From: Methanothrix sp.
GTDB lineage: Archaea; Halobacteriota; Methanosarcinia; Methanotrichales; Methanotrichaceae
DNA: 64,000 nt
Reading direction: 5' to 3'
Assembly: GCA_029907715.1 (NCBI GenBank)
Contig: JARYLI010000002.1
Span: 186,001 to 250,000 of the forward strand
The translations under genes were made by a program, and so were the position numbers. Below, one piece after another: positions 36,617 through 45,769 of this stretch. Position 1 is the first letter of the stretch; each line of letters starts with the position of its first letter. The notes under the pieces were generated by a model. That model saw nothing but the letters and a program-made list of their open reading frames with translations, ran no database searches and was not told where the DNA came from.

Positions 36617-37380
36617 ACATCCTTTAGATGTAAGAGTTAATCTACTTGGAATTATTTATATTTTTTGGTAACTTTCTTAAGTCACGGTTATATATTCTAA
36701 CAAAGATATCAAATGAATCTAACCGCATGCCGGTAATTAAATCTGATGGATAATAAATGCACTGGTCGTATGACAGTGCAGAGTCTCCCAAAAATGATCC
36801 AGGTCTCGACACCAGACATCGTATACTATCATAATATAATATTCAAAACTGAATAGCAAAGCTAACTCTGTTTGTTGAGAGAAACCCTTCGCGCAGCTAA
36901 AAGCCGCAAACCTGTGGAGGTAATGCTGTCAGTTACCCTTCAGTGCTACCCATCCATCGTTGCACTTTGTGCTCATGGGGTATAAACTTTCCGAAAATGA
37001 TGATGAACACCGCAGGTGGTCTACCTTTGTTGAGTTGATCCGATGGGGTTGGCTCCCTGAATGTGTTTATTTTGAAAGATATCGACATCGAAATCGATAT
37101 CCAGTGGTCTGTTAGTTTTTTGACGTCTCATTGTTTGGTTGATGGCTATGAATCGCCTGCAGTTATTTCTTTTGCGCTTATCCACACATCACAGGTAGAT
37201 TACCACACCGTAAGAGCACAGAGAATCCGCACGCTCTTATCCATATGATAACTTACCCATAGAAGTGCTGGTTCTGCTATGCATCCCTGGTGAATGAATA
37301 AGTGCGTTCAGCAATCACATTGTACGACCCACAAGTTGCCAAGCACATAAGAGCGAATACGCATGCTGTCTGTTTAGTAA
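36617..37380. other. long A/T-rich noncoding region with repeat B
   Basis: No gene supported over ~760 bp. The first ~150 bp are markedly A/T-rich and likely hold the promoter of the secreted-protein genes. A perfect 8-bp inverted repeat GATATCGA (37078-37085) / TCGATATC (37094-37101) lies in the middle. Repeat copy B is at 37232-37355. Some short ORFs here have no ribosome-binding site. Confidence 0.6.
37232..37355 (-). repeat. dispersed 124-nt element, copy B
   Basis: Same length and ends as copy A but on the opposite strand: CGCTCTTATCCATATGATAA at the left and CATAAGAGCG at the right. The interior is more diverged, and the internal hairpin is weaker (TTGGCAAC / GATTGCTGAAC). Lies 25 bp past the 3' end of tRNA-Thr. 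Confidence 0.85.
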
Positions 37381-37475
37381 AGCCGCCGATGGGATTCGAA
37401 CCCATGAACTGCTGATATCCCGGAGCCTGAGGCTCATACGAATCAGCCGCTCTAACCGGGCTAAGCCACGGCGGC
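37381..37475 (-). tRNA. tRNA-Thr(CGU) with a 20-nt intron
   Basis: Minus strand. Acceptor GCCGCCG/CGGCGGC, D-arm GCTT/GAGC, T-arm ATGGG-TTCGAAT-CCCAT, discriminator U. The anticodon stem GCTGA pairs with TCAGC, leaving TTCGTA + 20 nt + A in the loop; removing the 20 nt after position 37 gives a 7-nt loop with anticodon CGT. The intron site is canonical. Confidence 0.87.
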
Positions 37476-37874
37476 ACAGGATGGTGTTGAGGAAGATCCT
37501 GATTTAAGCGTTGCGATCGTGAGAATGACTGCTTACATCACAATGTGCTTCCCGGACCACATACTCATCCGGATGCCAGTGTATTTCAGATGCATGCGGC
37601 CTGTTGGGGTCATGTGGCGTGTCAGCCGTCAGACAGCTCGTTCAGTAATTCGAGCCAGTGACCATGGCCCGGCTTATAGTATTCCGCATAAGTTACTATA
37701 ATATAGAATATCACATAAAATCGTCTATGAAGTATGACATATCCAGTAGCTTTTAAATGGGTTTACATGGAGTGACGCAAAGAACTATAATCTCTGCAGA
37801 CCACGCCGCAGACCGGGAGCTCTGCCAATTCAGGCGGTTGTCATTCATCTGGGACATACGAAGCGAGGATGGAT
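37476..37874. other. noncoding gap with second repeat family
   Basis: No gene supported. Contains copy 1 of the ~131-bp repeat (37676-37806). The rest shows no nameable feature. Confidence 0.55.
37676..37806 (+). repeat. second dispersed repeat (~131 nt), copy 1
   Basis: Starts ATAGTATTCCGCATAAGTT, passes CACATAAAATCGTCTATGAA and CTTTTAAATGGGTTTACATG, and ends near GACCACGCC. The reverse complement of 42840-42973 aligns along the whole length with the first 19 bases identical and no large gap. The CTTTTAAATGG segment resembles a TATA box, so a small transcript is possible. Confidence 0.8.
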
Positions 37875-38096
37875 TCAGGCCCTCCCCTCATCTCCAGTCT
37901 CGACCCTGTCCAGTATCGCCTTGAACTCTGGCCACAGCTCTATTGGTATGCGCACGCCGTTCTTCGACCATCCAGTATATCTCTCAGAGGTAAGGTACTC
38001 TCTGATATCCACACCCACAGATCCCCTGAACTCCGTCTTCCTGATCACAACCTCTGTGCTCTCATTCTTCCTGATCCTCCCGATCTCCTCCTCCAC
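37875..38096 (-). CDS. PC4/p15-like transcriptional coactivator (ssDNA-binding)
   Basis: About 73 aa. VVIRKTEFRGSVGVDIREYL, then YTGWSKNGVRIPIELWPEFK, matches the PC4 core fold with the G-x-DIREY and K-x-GI-type signature. Archaeal and bacterial PC4 relatives bind single-stranded DNA or melted promoters. Of three closely spaced GTG codons the one at 38096 is best spaced from GGGAGGTGA (38110-38102). Divergent from the next gene, 60 bp apart. Confidence 0.75.
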   Translation of the reverse strand: MEEEIGRIRKNESTEVVIRKTEFRGSVGVDIREYLTSERYTGWSKNGVRIPIELWPEFKAILDRVETGDEGRA

Positions 38097-38156
38097 CACA
38101 TTCACCTCCCAGACCCAGATCTCCGCTCCTGCTAAATACTTTGTGCGCCTAACAGA

Positions 38157-38960
38157 ATGAGAAACCTGCGGGATGTGAGCATGGACAGAGCACTCTTCGA
38201 GATGGAGTACATAAAGTGGATACGGTCTGTTGCAGGGAAGGTCGGCAGCAGGATGGCATGCCTGTCAAAGCCTGAGCGGGATCGTCTTTTGAGCGAGTAC
38301 AGGAGGCTTGAGGATCCTCTGGAGGTATTTCGCGAACTTTCCAGCATCGATCGTGTGAGGGGCCTGCAATGTGAGGATATGGAGAGGCACATATTTCTTG
38401 AGACGGATACGATCAACTTCTTCCCATCGCTTGGTGAAAGGAGCAACGCGCTCGACTTCTCGATCTCGATGAGCAGGCGCATGTACTACAGGGGTCTGTG
38501 GTTCTCGATGATATCTCTCAACAGGAGCTATGCAGAGAGGGCAACGGAGAAGATGCTTCTCTTCACACTGGAGCACGAGCTCGAGGTGGCAAGGATATTC
38601 GAGGATATAACAAGGGATTCAGGCTCGGAGATCAGGACGTACGATTCAGAGCGTATGGGAAGACTGAACATAACCCCCGAAGATCTGAGGGAGGACGAGA
38701 GGCTTTTTCTGGAGCTGATCGAGACGCAGCCCCTCCTGCCCAGACCGTACTCGGAGATGGCTCTTCTTCTCTACCTTGAGGAGAACTTCTCGCTCCTTAG
38801 GGGCTTCGGTACGCCAAGCACGACTGCAGATGAGGAGGCGTTCGGCGCAGGCCTCTACGAGGAGTTCATCGGCTGGAAGGGTTTCACACAGGACAGCTAC
38901 AGGATATTCGTCTCTGAGATAAGGAGCAAGATAAGAGACGCGTATGCAGGCTATGCCTGA
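38157..38960 (+). CDS. conserved-looking cytoplasmic protein, unrecognised
   Basis: 267 aa, charged, helix-rich, no signal peptide or membrane span. Notable parts: RDVSMDRALFEMEYIKWIRS at the start, RMACLSKPERDRLLSEYRRL, FLETDTINFFPSLGERSNAL, MLLFTLEHELEVARIFEDI and the C-terminal helix IFVSEIRSKIRDAYAGYA. I cannot assign a family. It sits between a PC4-like protein (divergent) and aIF2-gamma (same strand, 70 bp away), so a link to replication, transcription or translation is possible but not shown. A CTAAATAC element lies ~22 nt before the ATG. Confidence 0.7.
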   Translation: MRNLRDVSMDRALFEMEYIKWIRSVAGKVGSRMACLSKPERDRLLSEYRRLEDPLEVFRELSSIDRVRGLQCEDMERHIFLETDTINFFPSLGERSNALDFSISMSRRMYYRGLWFSMISLNRSYAERATEKMLLFTLEHELEVARIFEDITRDSGSEIRTYDSERMGRLNITPEDLREDERLFLELIETQPLLPRPYSEMALLLYLEENFSLLRGFGTPSTTADEEAFGAGLYEEFIGWKGFTQDSYRIFVSEIRSKIRDAYAGYA

Positions 38961-38977
38961 GACCTGTTCGTGAAGTA

Positions 38978-38985
38978 TTTATATA
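38978..38985 (+). promoter_or_regulatory. TATA box of aIF2-gamma cluster
   Basis: TTTATATA, ~50 nt before the TTG at 39031. Predicted start near 39008 leaves a ~23-nt leader that holds GAGGAGATC (39017-39025) as ribosome-binding site. Confidence 0.6.
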
Positions 38986-39030
38986 GTGTATGCTGTAGGG
39001 TGCATCATCGATACTCGAGGAGATCCAAAA

Positions 39031-40260
39031 TTGCCAAAACCGGAAGTTAACATAGGCATGGTCGGCCATGTGGACCATGGGAAGACCACACTGGTCAGGG
39101 CACTGTCCGGCGTATGGACCGATCAGCACAGCGAGGAGATAAAGAGAGGCATATCGATAAGGCTTGGCTATGCCGATGCTACCTTCAGAAAGTGTCCTAA
39201 CTGCCCGGCACCCGACTGCTACACGGTGGACGAGGTGTGCAAGCACTGTGGATCCCCTACCACAGTTCTGAGAACAGTCTCCTTTGTGGACTCCCCAGGG
39301 CACGAGACTCTCATGGCCACAATGCTCTGCGGGGCTGCGATAATGGATGGGGCTGTCCTGGTGATAGCCGCCAACGAGCCATGCCCCCAGCCCCAGACGA
39401 AAGAGCATCTCATGGCCCTGAACATAACAGGGATCGACAGGATAGTCATAGTGCAGAACAAGATAGATCTCATCTCGAAGGAGGAGGTGCTAGAGCACTA
39501 CAGGCAGATAAAGGCATTTGTAAAGGGCACTGTTGCTGAGAACGCCCCTGTGGTGCCGATATCGGCTCAGCAGAACATAAACATAGATATGGTGATCCAG
39601 GCGATAGAGGAGGTCATCCCCACCCCGTCCAGGGACACCAAGAAGCCGCCGTTGCTCAAGATAGCGAGATCGTTCGATGTCAATCGCCCTGGTACATCGG
39701 TCGAGAGCCTGGTTGGCGGAGTGGTCGGCGGCTCCCTGAGCCAGGGCGTGCTTCGGAAGGGCGACAAGCTGGAAATAGTCCCTGGCAGGCTCGTTGAGGC
39801 AGAGGGCAAGAAGCAGTGGGTTCCGATACAGACCAAGGTGACGAACCTGAGGGCGGGCGGTGAGGACGTCGCAGAGGTCACCCCGGGAGGTCTGATCGGC
39901 GTCGGAACAAATCTCGACCCCTCGATAACGAAGAGCGATAATCTGGTTGGGCAGGTCGCAGGCGCTCCTGGGAAGCTTCCCCCAGTGTGGCAGAGCTTCG
40001 TCATGGACATGAAGCTCCTGGAGAGGGTGGTTGGATCCACTGAGGAGGCCGCTGTTGAGCCGATACACACAAGCGAGCCGCTGATGCTCAACGTGGGCAC
40101 AGCTACGACTGTGGGGGTTGTCACGAGCGCGAGGGAGAGCGGCCAGGTCCAGGTGCAGCTCAAGAGGCCGGTCTGCGCGGAGGTGGGGGACAGGGTCGCG
40201 GTCAGCAGGCGCATCGGGGCCAGATGGCGTCTGATCGGTGTTGGAACCATAGTCTCCTAG
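39031..40260 (+). CDS. eif2g: translation initiation factor aIF2 subunit gamma
   Basis: GTPase subunit that carries initiator Met-tRNA to the small ribosomal subunit. 409 aa: [20 protein letters not shown] (G1), a zinc knuckle [36 protein letters not shown] (G3), IVQNKIDLI (G4), then two beta-barrel domains. TTG 39031 gives the usual family length and sits behind GAGGAGATC; earlier codons would add 15 unrelated residues. First gene of a conserved archaeal translation/transcription cluster. Confidence 0.95.
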   Translation: MPKPEVNIGMVGHVDHGKTTLVRALSGVWTDQHSEEIKRGISIRLGYADATFRKCPNCPAPDCYTVDEVCKHCGSPTTVLRTVSFVDSPGHETLMATMLCGAAIMDGAVLVIAANEPCPQPQTKEHLMALNITGIDRIVIVQNKIDLISKEEVLEHYRQIKAFVKGTVAENAPVVPISAQQNINIDMVIQAIEEVIPTPSRDTKKPPLLKIARSFDVNRPGTSVESLVGGVVGGSLSQGVLRKGDKLEIVPGRLVEAEGKKQWVPIQTKVTNLRAGGEDVAEVTPGGLIGVGTNLDPSITKSDNLVGQVAGAPGKLPPVWQSFVMDMKLLERVVGSTEEAAVEPIHTSEPLMLNVGTATTVGVVTSARESGQVQVQLKRPVCAEVGDRVAVSRRIGARWRLIGVGTIVS

Positions 40261-40273
40261 AGGTAGAGGGTGC

Positions 40274-40657
40274 TTGAAGGTCCTCCTGGATACAAACGCG
40301 CTGATGATGCCGGAGCAGTTCGGAGTCGATATATTCTCTGAGCTCGAGAGGCTGGGGTACTTCGAGTACCTTGTACCGACAGCTGTGATCAGGGAGCTCA
40401 GGGCAATCTCAAGGCTTGGAGACAGGGGAAAAGACAGACGCGCTGCAAGCGTCGCGCTCGGCCTCCTGTCCAGATGCAGAATTCTCGATGCAGATGGTGA
40501 TGCAGATGACGTCCTGGAGAAGCTCGCATCCGAGACAGGAGCTGCCGTTCTCACGGGAGATAAGGAGCTCAGGAAAAGGTTATCTAAGAGAGGCATCACG
40601 GTTATCTACCTGCGCCAGAGCCAGTACCTCGAGATCGATGCGCAGGGGAGGTTCTGA
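40274..40657 (+). CDS. PIN-domain protein (Fcf1/VapC9-like)
   Basis: 127 aa from TTG 40274. KVLLDTNALMMPEQF has the first PIN aspartate, VIRELR the second acidic site, and AAVLTGDKELRKRLSKRG the third and fourth. In this position (between aIF2-gamma and Rpo7) archaea have a conserved PIN protein related to rRNA-processing nuclease Fcf1, so rRNA or tRNA cleavage rather than toxin activity is likely. Confidence 0.85.
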   Translation: MKVLLDTNALMMPEQFGVDIFSELERLGYFEYLVPTAVIRELRAISRLGDRGKDRRAASVALGLLSRCRILDADGDADDVLEKLASETGAAVLTGDKELRKRLSKRGITVIYLRQSQYLEIDAQGRF

Positions 40658-41271
40658 TGTACAGAAGGATGAAGCTTGAGGGTGTGGTGAGGATACCCCC
40701 TGAGGATATGGGCAAACCCTTGAACGACGCGGTGGAGATGGCCCTCCGGACCAAGTACGAGGCAAGGGTCGACAGGACGCTGGGCGCCATTGTGGCCATC
40801 CTCGGCGTTGACAGCATAGGAGAGGGTCGCATAATAGCTGGCGACGGCGCTGTGTATTACGATGCCGTGTTCGATGCGATAGTCTTCAAGCCCGAGATGC
40901 AGGAGGTCGTGGAGGGGGAGGTCGTAGAGATAGTCAAGTTCGGCGCGTTCGTGAGCATAGGGCCGTTCGACGGTCTGCTCCACGTGAGCCAGATAACAGA
41001 TGAGTACATGGCATACGATGAGAAGAACGCGAGGCTTGTGAGCAAGGACACAAACAAGTTCCTGGCCGAGGGAGACAGGGTTCGCGCGAGGATAATTGCT
41101 GTGAGTCTGAACGAGAAAGATCCCAGGGGAAGCAAGATCGGGCTCACAATGCGCCAGACAGGCCTGGGGAAGATCGAGTGGCTCGAGGCCCTGCGGCGCG
41201 GGGAGACCCAGGAGGCAAAGGAGCCTGTGAAGAAGACCGAGAGCGCTGAGCAGAAGGCGGAGGCTGAATGA
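40657..41271 (+). CDS. rpoE1: DNA-directed RNA polymerase subunit Rpo7 (E')
   Basis: 204 aa. N-terminal tip domain (MYRRMKLEGVVRIPPEDMG) and S1 domain (VEGEVVEIVKFGAFVSIGPF, DGLLHVSQI). It forms the RNAP stalk with Rpo4 and helps open promoters. The C-terminal ~20 residues are a Lys/Glu-rich tail (AKEPVKKTESAEQKAEAE) longer than the minimal S1 end. Shares one base with the PIN gene stop. Confidence 0.94.
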   Translation: MYRRMKLEGVVRIPPEDMGKPLNDAVEMALRTKYEARVDRTLGAIVAILGVDSIGEGRIIAGDGAVYYDAVFDAIVFKPEMQEVVEGEVVEIVKFGAFVSIGPFDGLLHVSQITDEYMAYDEKNARLVSKDTNKFLAEGDRVRARIIAVSLNEKDPRGSKIGLTMRQTGLGKIEWLEALRRGETQEAKEPVKKTESAEQKAEAE

Positions 41272-41453
41272 CCGAGCAGGCATGTCGTGAGTGCCACAGG
41301 ATCGTTGAGGGGCTGGTGTGCCCAATCTGCGGATCGTCCTCGCTGAGCAAGGACTGGGCCGGATATGTGGTGGTCATAGATCCGAAGGGCTCTGAGGTTG
41401 CTGCAAAGCTGGGCATAACGCTGCCCGGAAGATATGCTCTGAAGGTGCGATAG
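41268..41453 (+). CDS. spt4: transcription elongation factor Spt4 (RpoE'')
   Basis: 61 aa: ACRECHRIVEGLVCPICGSS gives the four-cysteine zinc site, then LSKDWAGYVVVIDPKGSEVA and the family ending PGRYALKVR. Partners Spt5 on RNA polymerase. ATGA overlap with Rpo7. Confidence 0.94.
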   Translation: MTEQACRECHRIVEGLVCPICGSSSLSKDWAGYVVVIDPKGSEVAAKLGITLPGRYALKVR

Positions 41454-41454
41454 C

Positions 41455-41991
41455 TTGAGAGTTCTTTTACTTCCTGAGGAGATGCGCGATGAGCTGAAGG
41501 AGCCGCTTGGCATCCTCTACCGATGTCACGGGGTCGAGTGCGTCGAGAGGATGGCAGAGCATCTGAGAGGTGCGAAGAGGCTTATCGCGGTTGGGGATAT
41601 AACCACATTCTACATCCTCAAGGCATCCTTAATGCCGGACCTGATGATAGTCGATCACAAGACCAAGAGGTCTCCTGTCGAGGACAGCATCAAGCGGAGG
41701 CATCTCGAGGGAAGCTACAGGGTTGTGACGGTCGAGAATCCGCCCGGGACCCTCACGGATGAGCTTCTGGGCGCGGTCCGCGAATCTCTGAACGGATGCA
41801 CACCCACAGAGATCATAGTCGATGGCGAGGAGGACCTGGCGGCCCTGCCCGCGATACTCTACGCGCCAGTTGGATCTGCTGTCGTCTACGGCCAGCCGTC
41901 TGTTGGAAGTGTTCTTGTCATGGTCACACCTGAGAAGAAGAGTGAGATCGAAGGCATTCTTAAAAGAATGATAGTTAAAGAAAAGGTTTAA
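41455..41991 (+). CDS. GTP-dependent dephospho-CoA kinase (DUF359)
   Basis: 178 aa from TTG 41455. LIAVGDITTFYILKASLMPD and MIVDHKTKRSPVE followed by VENPPGTLTDEL and IIVDGEEDLAALPAILYAP are family hallmarks. The archaeal enzyme catalyses the last step of coenzyme A synthesis with GTP and is unrelated to bacterial CoaE. Starts one base after the spt4 stop. Confidence 0.92.
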   Translation: MRVLLLPEEMRDELKEPLGILYRCHGVECVERMAEHLRGAKRLIAVGDITTFYILKASLMPDLMIVDHKTKRSPVEDSIKRRHLEGSYRVVTVENPPGTLTDELLGAVRESLNGCTPTEIIVDGEEDLAALPAILYAPVGSAVVYGQPSVGSVLVMVTPEKKSEIEGILKRMIVKEKV

Positions 41992-42017
41992 GAGATGTGG
42001 AGGAAGGTGATCCGATT

Positions 42018-42317
42018 ATGGATATAGAGATCTTGAGCGAGCGCGAGAATCCGCTGCTGAAGAGGCGGGAGATCGTGCTGAGGGTTGTTCACAGTGAGGG
42101 TTCGACACCAACAAGGAAGAGCGTCCTGGAGAGGCTTGCAGCCATCAAGGACTCAAAGCCCGGACTGGTCGTTATAAGAAAGATGAACAGCCTCTTTGGG
42201 AAGAGGGAGAGCATAGCCCATGCGAGGATATACGAGAGCGAGGAGCGCATGAGGCAGGTGGAGAACCCGCATATAGTCAAGAGAAACGTCCTCTCAGAGC
42301 AGAAGGAGGCCAGCTAG
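42018..42317 (+). CDS. rps24e: small ribosomal subunit protein eS24
   Basis: 99 aa: MDIEILSERENPLLKRREIV, then TPTRKSVLERLAA and VVIRKMNSLFGKRESIAHAR. ATG 42018 follows GGAAGGTGATCC, an ideal site; the GTG at 41997 is upstream of that site. Confidence 0.95.
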   Translation: MDIEILSERENPLLKRREIVLRVVHSEGSTPTRKSVLERLAAIKDSKPGLVVIRKMNSLFGKRESIAHARIYESEERMRQVENPHIVKRNVLSEQKEAS

Positions 42318-42467
42318 ATGGCTGTGCACAGGTACTATCAGCTCAGCGGGGAGACGATAAAGGCGCGAAAGCCCATCTGTCCGAGGTGCGGGAACGGCGT
42401 CTTTCTCGCCGAGCACAAGGACAGGATGAGCTGTGGCAGGTGCGGCTACACAGAGTTCAAGAAGTGA
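42318..42467 (+). CDS. rps27ae: small ribosomal subunit protein eS31 (S27Ae)
   Basis: 49 aa, ATG directly after the eS24 stop. [19 protein letters not shown], zinc finger [16 protein letters not shown] then [11 protein letters not shown]. In many archaea the kae1-bud32 gene follows; here a long noncoding region does. Confidence 0.94.
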   Translation: MAVHRYYQLSGETIKARKPICPRCGNGVFLAEHKDRMSCGRCGYTEFKK

Positions 42468-42588
42468 GGGCTCATCCCGGTGATTCGGCAGATCGATAAT
42501 CTCACAGGAAGATGTAAAGTCGGTTGACGTTGGTTTGGTCTGCCAGAGCTCGCCTATCCGGCTGATTCAACCACTGAGTTAAAGTGAA

Positions 42589-42712
42589 CGCTCTTATCCA
42601 TCTGATAGCTTGCCCGAAGAAGCACCAGTGACGCTGTGCGCTCGTGGCGAGCGAATGAGTGCATTCAGCAACCGGCCTGCATATCCTTCAAGTTGCTGAA
42701 TACATAAGAGCG
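42589..42712 (-). repeat. dispersed 124-nt element, copy C
   Basis: Reverse orientation. After reverse-complementing, it differs from copy A at about 16 of 124 positions by eye, with only one difference in the first 58. It keeps the TTCAGCAAC/GTTGCTGAA hairpin and the CGCTCTTAT ends. Confidence 0.9.
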
Positions 42713-42839
42713 AAAGTGAAAATTGAAGTCCTGTAGTGCGATCGTGTTCGGGTTGGGAGCGATGCAAAGGCGGAGCGCATGAGGACGCTCCCATGTTCTG
42801 ATCAATCTTCTCCGTTGGCCCACTTGTGCCCGGATGAAT

Positions 42840-42973
42840 GGTGTGGTCGTCGAACTTGCTTTGTAGTCCTTTGCATCACTTCATGTACATCCATTTAAAA
42901 TCTAGTAAATATGTCGCACTTCATAGATTATTTTATGTAACACGTAATTATATCAACTTATGCGGAATACTAT
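42840..42973 (-). repeat. second dispersed repeat, copy 2
   Basis: Reverse complement aligns to 37676-37806 over its full length, sharing the initial ATAGTATTCCGCATAAGTT and the TTTTAAATGG segment. It ends three bases before element copy D. Confidence 0.8.
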
Positions 42974-42976
42974 GGT

Positions 42977-43098
42977 CGCTCTTGTTTGTTTGGCAACTTG
43001 GAGGCTGTTCAGTGAGTGCTGTAATCACTCAATCATCTGCCATGAACGCATAGAAGGACCGTTGCCTCTTCGGGCAGTTCATCAGATGGATAAGAGCG
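42977..43098 (+). repeat. dispersed 124-nt element, copy D (diverged, 122 nt)
   Basis: Starts CGCTCTTGTTTGTTTGGCAA and ends CATCAGATGGATAAGAGCG. The right end (CTCTTCGGGCAG onward) is close to copies A and C; the middle is diverged and the internal hairpin is lost (it has AGTGAGTGCTGTAATCACT, another small palindrome). Confidence 0.8.
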
Positions 43099-43270
43099 CT
43101 TAGATCTGGCAAACAGCATCGGAGCTTACAGCTGAGTATTCCTATTAACCCCCTTTTCACGATTTGCCCATGTCGCTAAGTAATTGTATAGATGATTTTT
43201 TATATCAAAAACTGGTTCTTAGGAATTCTCAGCCATATCGCATGGCATCGCAGGCCCGGATGCTGTGGTG

Positions 43271-45769
43271 TCAGATCGAGACCATCGCTCTCTCGCTCGT
43301 GAAATCTGCTGGGTCCATCGGGCTGCTCGACCAGGCCACATCGATGCTGTCCAGGACCTCATCACCTGAGATCAGTTTGAGGTCTGTCAGATGGAGGCGC
43401 GAACGCTCTCCGAGCATCACGAACTTCGTCGGGTTGAACCTGAGGGCGACGGTGCTGTTTCCCTTTCTCAGCGAAGCTGTGTTCGCGATCTCCCCTATCA
43501 CATCGCCATCATCGTTCCTGAGTCTGGCTGTGATCGTGTAGGTTCCGGGGACGTTGACCGTCACGCCGACCCCTATAACGATGCTGCTTATCCTGCCCCC
43601 AGCCCTCTCGCTCATATCCGTAAAGCTCCTGCTGAAGTATGCCTGCGGCGGCTGGAAGTCGGAGGGGCTTCTGTCGATGATTCTCGTCTGGTTGTACTCC
43701 TCTAAAACATCGCCATCCTCGCCGTAGAGGATGATATCTCTGAGGGAGAGAGGGCCGCATCCACCGCTCTTCCAGATCTCTCTGCCATCGGCCCTGAGCT
43801 CGATATTGCCGGTGCCGCTGATAGCTGCGGAGCCTCTCATCCATTTTATCAGCCTGCCAGAACAGTCGAAGATCCCGCCCTCGGCTCTGTAAACACCCGG
43901 AACAGGAGCATTCACCGCGACCATTATGGAGAGCGCATCTGCAGAACCATCATGATCTCTGTCCTCAAAACTGATGTCATCCACACCCTTCACAGAGGCG
44001 CCTGCGACTGTGACAGTGACAGGTATCTCGAGTGAGCTGTTGTCCCCTCGAATCTCCAGGTACCCACGGACCTCTTTCCCGGGCGCCCCCTCAGGCACCC
44101 GGAGTGTGAGGCTGACGTTTGCAGCAGTGCCAGGCTGGATCTCCTCTGGACCAGAAACATCGAGCCATCCCCAGGGCTCTCTTGTGTGGAGCGTTGTTAC
44201 AAGCTCGAAGTTCTGTTTATCAGAAAAGACATCATAGCCTATGACAACGACAGTCCAGCTTCCGGGAGGGGGGTCGTAGACCTGGATCTCCTCGGTGCTC
44301 TCATAGCCCTCAGATCTGGCCGCAAGCCTCCCGTTCGGCGAGTAAAGCCTGAGATCGAGATCGCTCTTCGGGTTGTCCCAGAGGAGCCTGAGCGAGAGCC
44401 GCCTCACATCCTCAGGAACATCGAACTTCGCTGTCCAGGAGAGCCTCTCGCTCACATAGCCATCTATGCTGAATGATGTGCTGTTCTCCACGATTCCGCT
44501 GTAGCTGATGTTCCTGAGTGGGAGTCCATAATTACGGAGCTGTATGCTCACAGAGGCCACCCCGCCGGGCATCAGAACGCCGGCATTCCATGCGCCCGGC
44601 TCGCTCTTCACAAAAGATCTCTCGACCCTGAGCAGGAATCTCTCGGAGCTGCTCGCATTCCTCTGATGCACCGCAAGAATCCATCTGCCCGAGGCGGGGT
44701 TGTTGAGAACAGTCTCCTCCATGCCATTCGAGGAATCCTCATGATAGTACTCGCTCGTAGGCGCAAGAAGGAACAAATCCATGTCTGAGCTTCCGGACCA
44801 GCTCAGCCTGCTCCTGATCTGCTGTGTTCCCAGAGGCACATCCAGATAGTAGTAGCGCCAGGATCCGGGAGATATCTCATCAGCTAAAGATGCGCTTCCC
44901 ATCACACTGATCAGGGGTGAAGCGACCTCAACGCGCACAGGCACCGAGATTATGGGTGTGCCCTTCTCGCAGATCTCGATCGATCCGGTGTAGACCCCAG
45001 GTGAGGTCCCGTTTGGCACTGCTATGCTCGCGCCGAAGACTGCATGGCTGTTTTCCGGCATGGATTCCGGCAGATCCATGACTGTTATCCAGCCTGCAAC
45101 GTCTCCAGTCACATCAATGCTCAGGTTCTCTCGCTCTCTGTCGGTGAAGAACACGAATCTGGTGGTCCAGTCCTCGTCACCTGGCGCGAGCGCGTATATC
45201 TTCTTCTGTGGCCTGTCAGCGCCTGAGTCGAGACCTGCAGAGACCGCCTTCCCGCCGCTCATGAACGCCCATCTGCCCACCATCCAGCGGTCAGGCATAA
45301 CACCACACAGATCATCGCTCAGGAGCCTGTACGAATTGTAGGCGTTCACAAGCCCTGCTCCCTGATAGTAAGGCTCGTACTCCTCTCCGAGCGTGTTGTT
45401 CAGACTGACCGCGCCCTTCAAAAGCGCGGCCTTAACACCTGCAGGGCTCAGCGAGGGGTCCTTCTGGAGGAGAAGCGCAGCGACGCCTGCAACAGCAGGT
45501 GTTGAGAGCGAGGTTCCAGACGATTTTGCGTAGTATGTATCCACATATTTGAGATCCTTGAGCCCCAGAGGAGCTGATGCTATGACGTTGACCCCGGGGG
45601 CGACGACGTCCGGCTTCGTTCTGCCATCCCTTGTCGGCCCGGATCCGCTGAAGTCCGCCACATGCCCTCTGCAATCTGTGGCTCCCACAGTTATGACCTT
45701 CACGCCATCTCCTGGAGAATCAATGCATCCGCTGAGGGCGAGCAGCATACCTGCGAGAACCATCAATTT
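43271..45769 (-). pseudogene. secreted subtilase, C-terminal part after frameshift
   Basis: Continuation of the subtilisin-like protease in the +1 frame. It starts in SPGDGVKVITVGATD and has the catalytic serine in SGTSLSTPAVAGVAALLLQ, then ~650 residues: a bacterial pre-peptidase C-terminal-like domain (SGSSDMDLFLLAP, ASGRWILAVHQRN), a second such domain (PKSDLDLRLYSPNGRL, PPPGSWTVVVIGYD) and beta-rich repeats to the end. No PGF-type sorting tail is visible. The Asp and His of the triad lie in the preceding frame (45768-46580). Convergent with the ribosomal cluster. Confidence 0.8.

Larger units (their letters stand above)
42468..43270. other. 800-bp noncoding region built largely of repeats C, second-family copy 2, and D
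   Basis: Between eS31 and the convergent subtilase there is no supported gene. Three repeat copies are packed into 42589-43098. The remainder (43100-43270) is A/T-rich with nothing recognisable. Confidence 0.65.

Noticed and set aside
39490-40599. 369-codon minus-strand ORF opposite aIF2-gamma and PIN
   Set aside because: Spans the junction of two well-identified genes; no recognisable motif.
42838-43053. 71-codon ORF in the repeat-rich gap
   Set aside because: Covers the second repeat family and element D, without a ribosome-binding site; explained by the repeats.
37232-43098. possible CRISPR array from recurring repeats
   Set aside because: The repeats are long, few, in both orientations and kilobases apart, with no regular spacers or cas genes.
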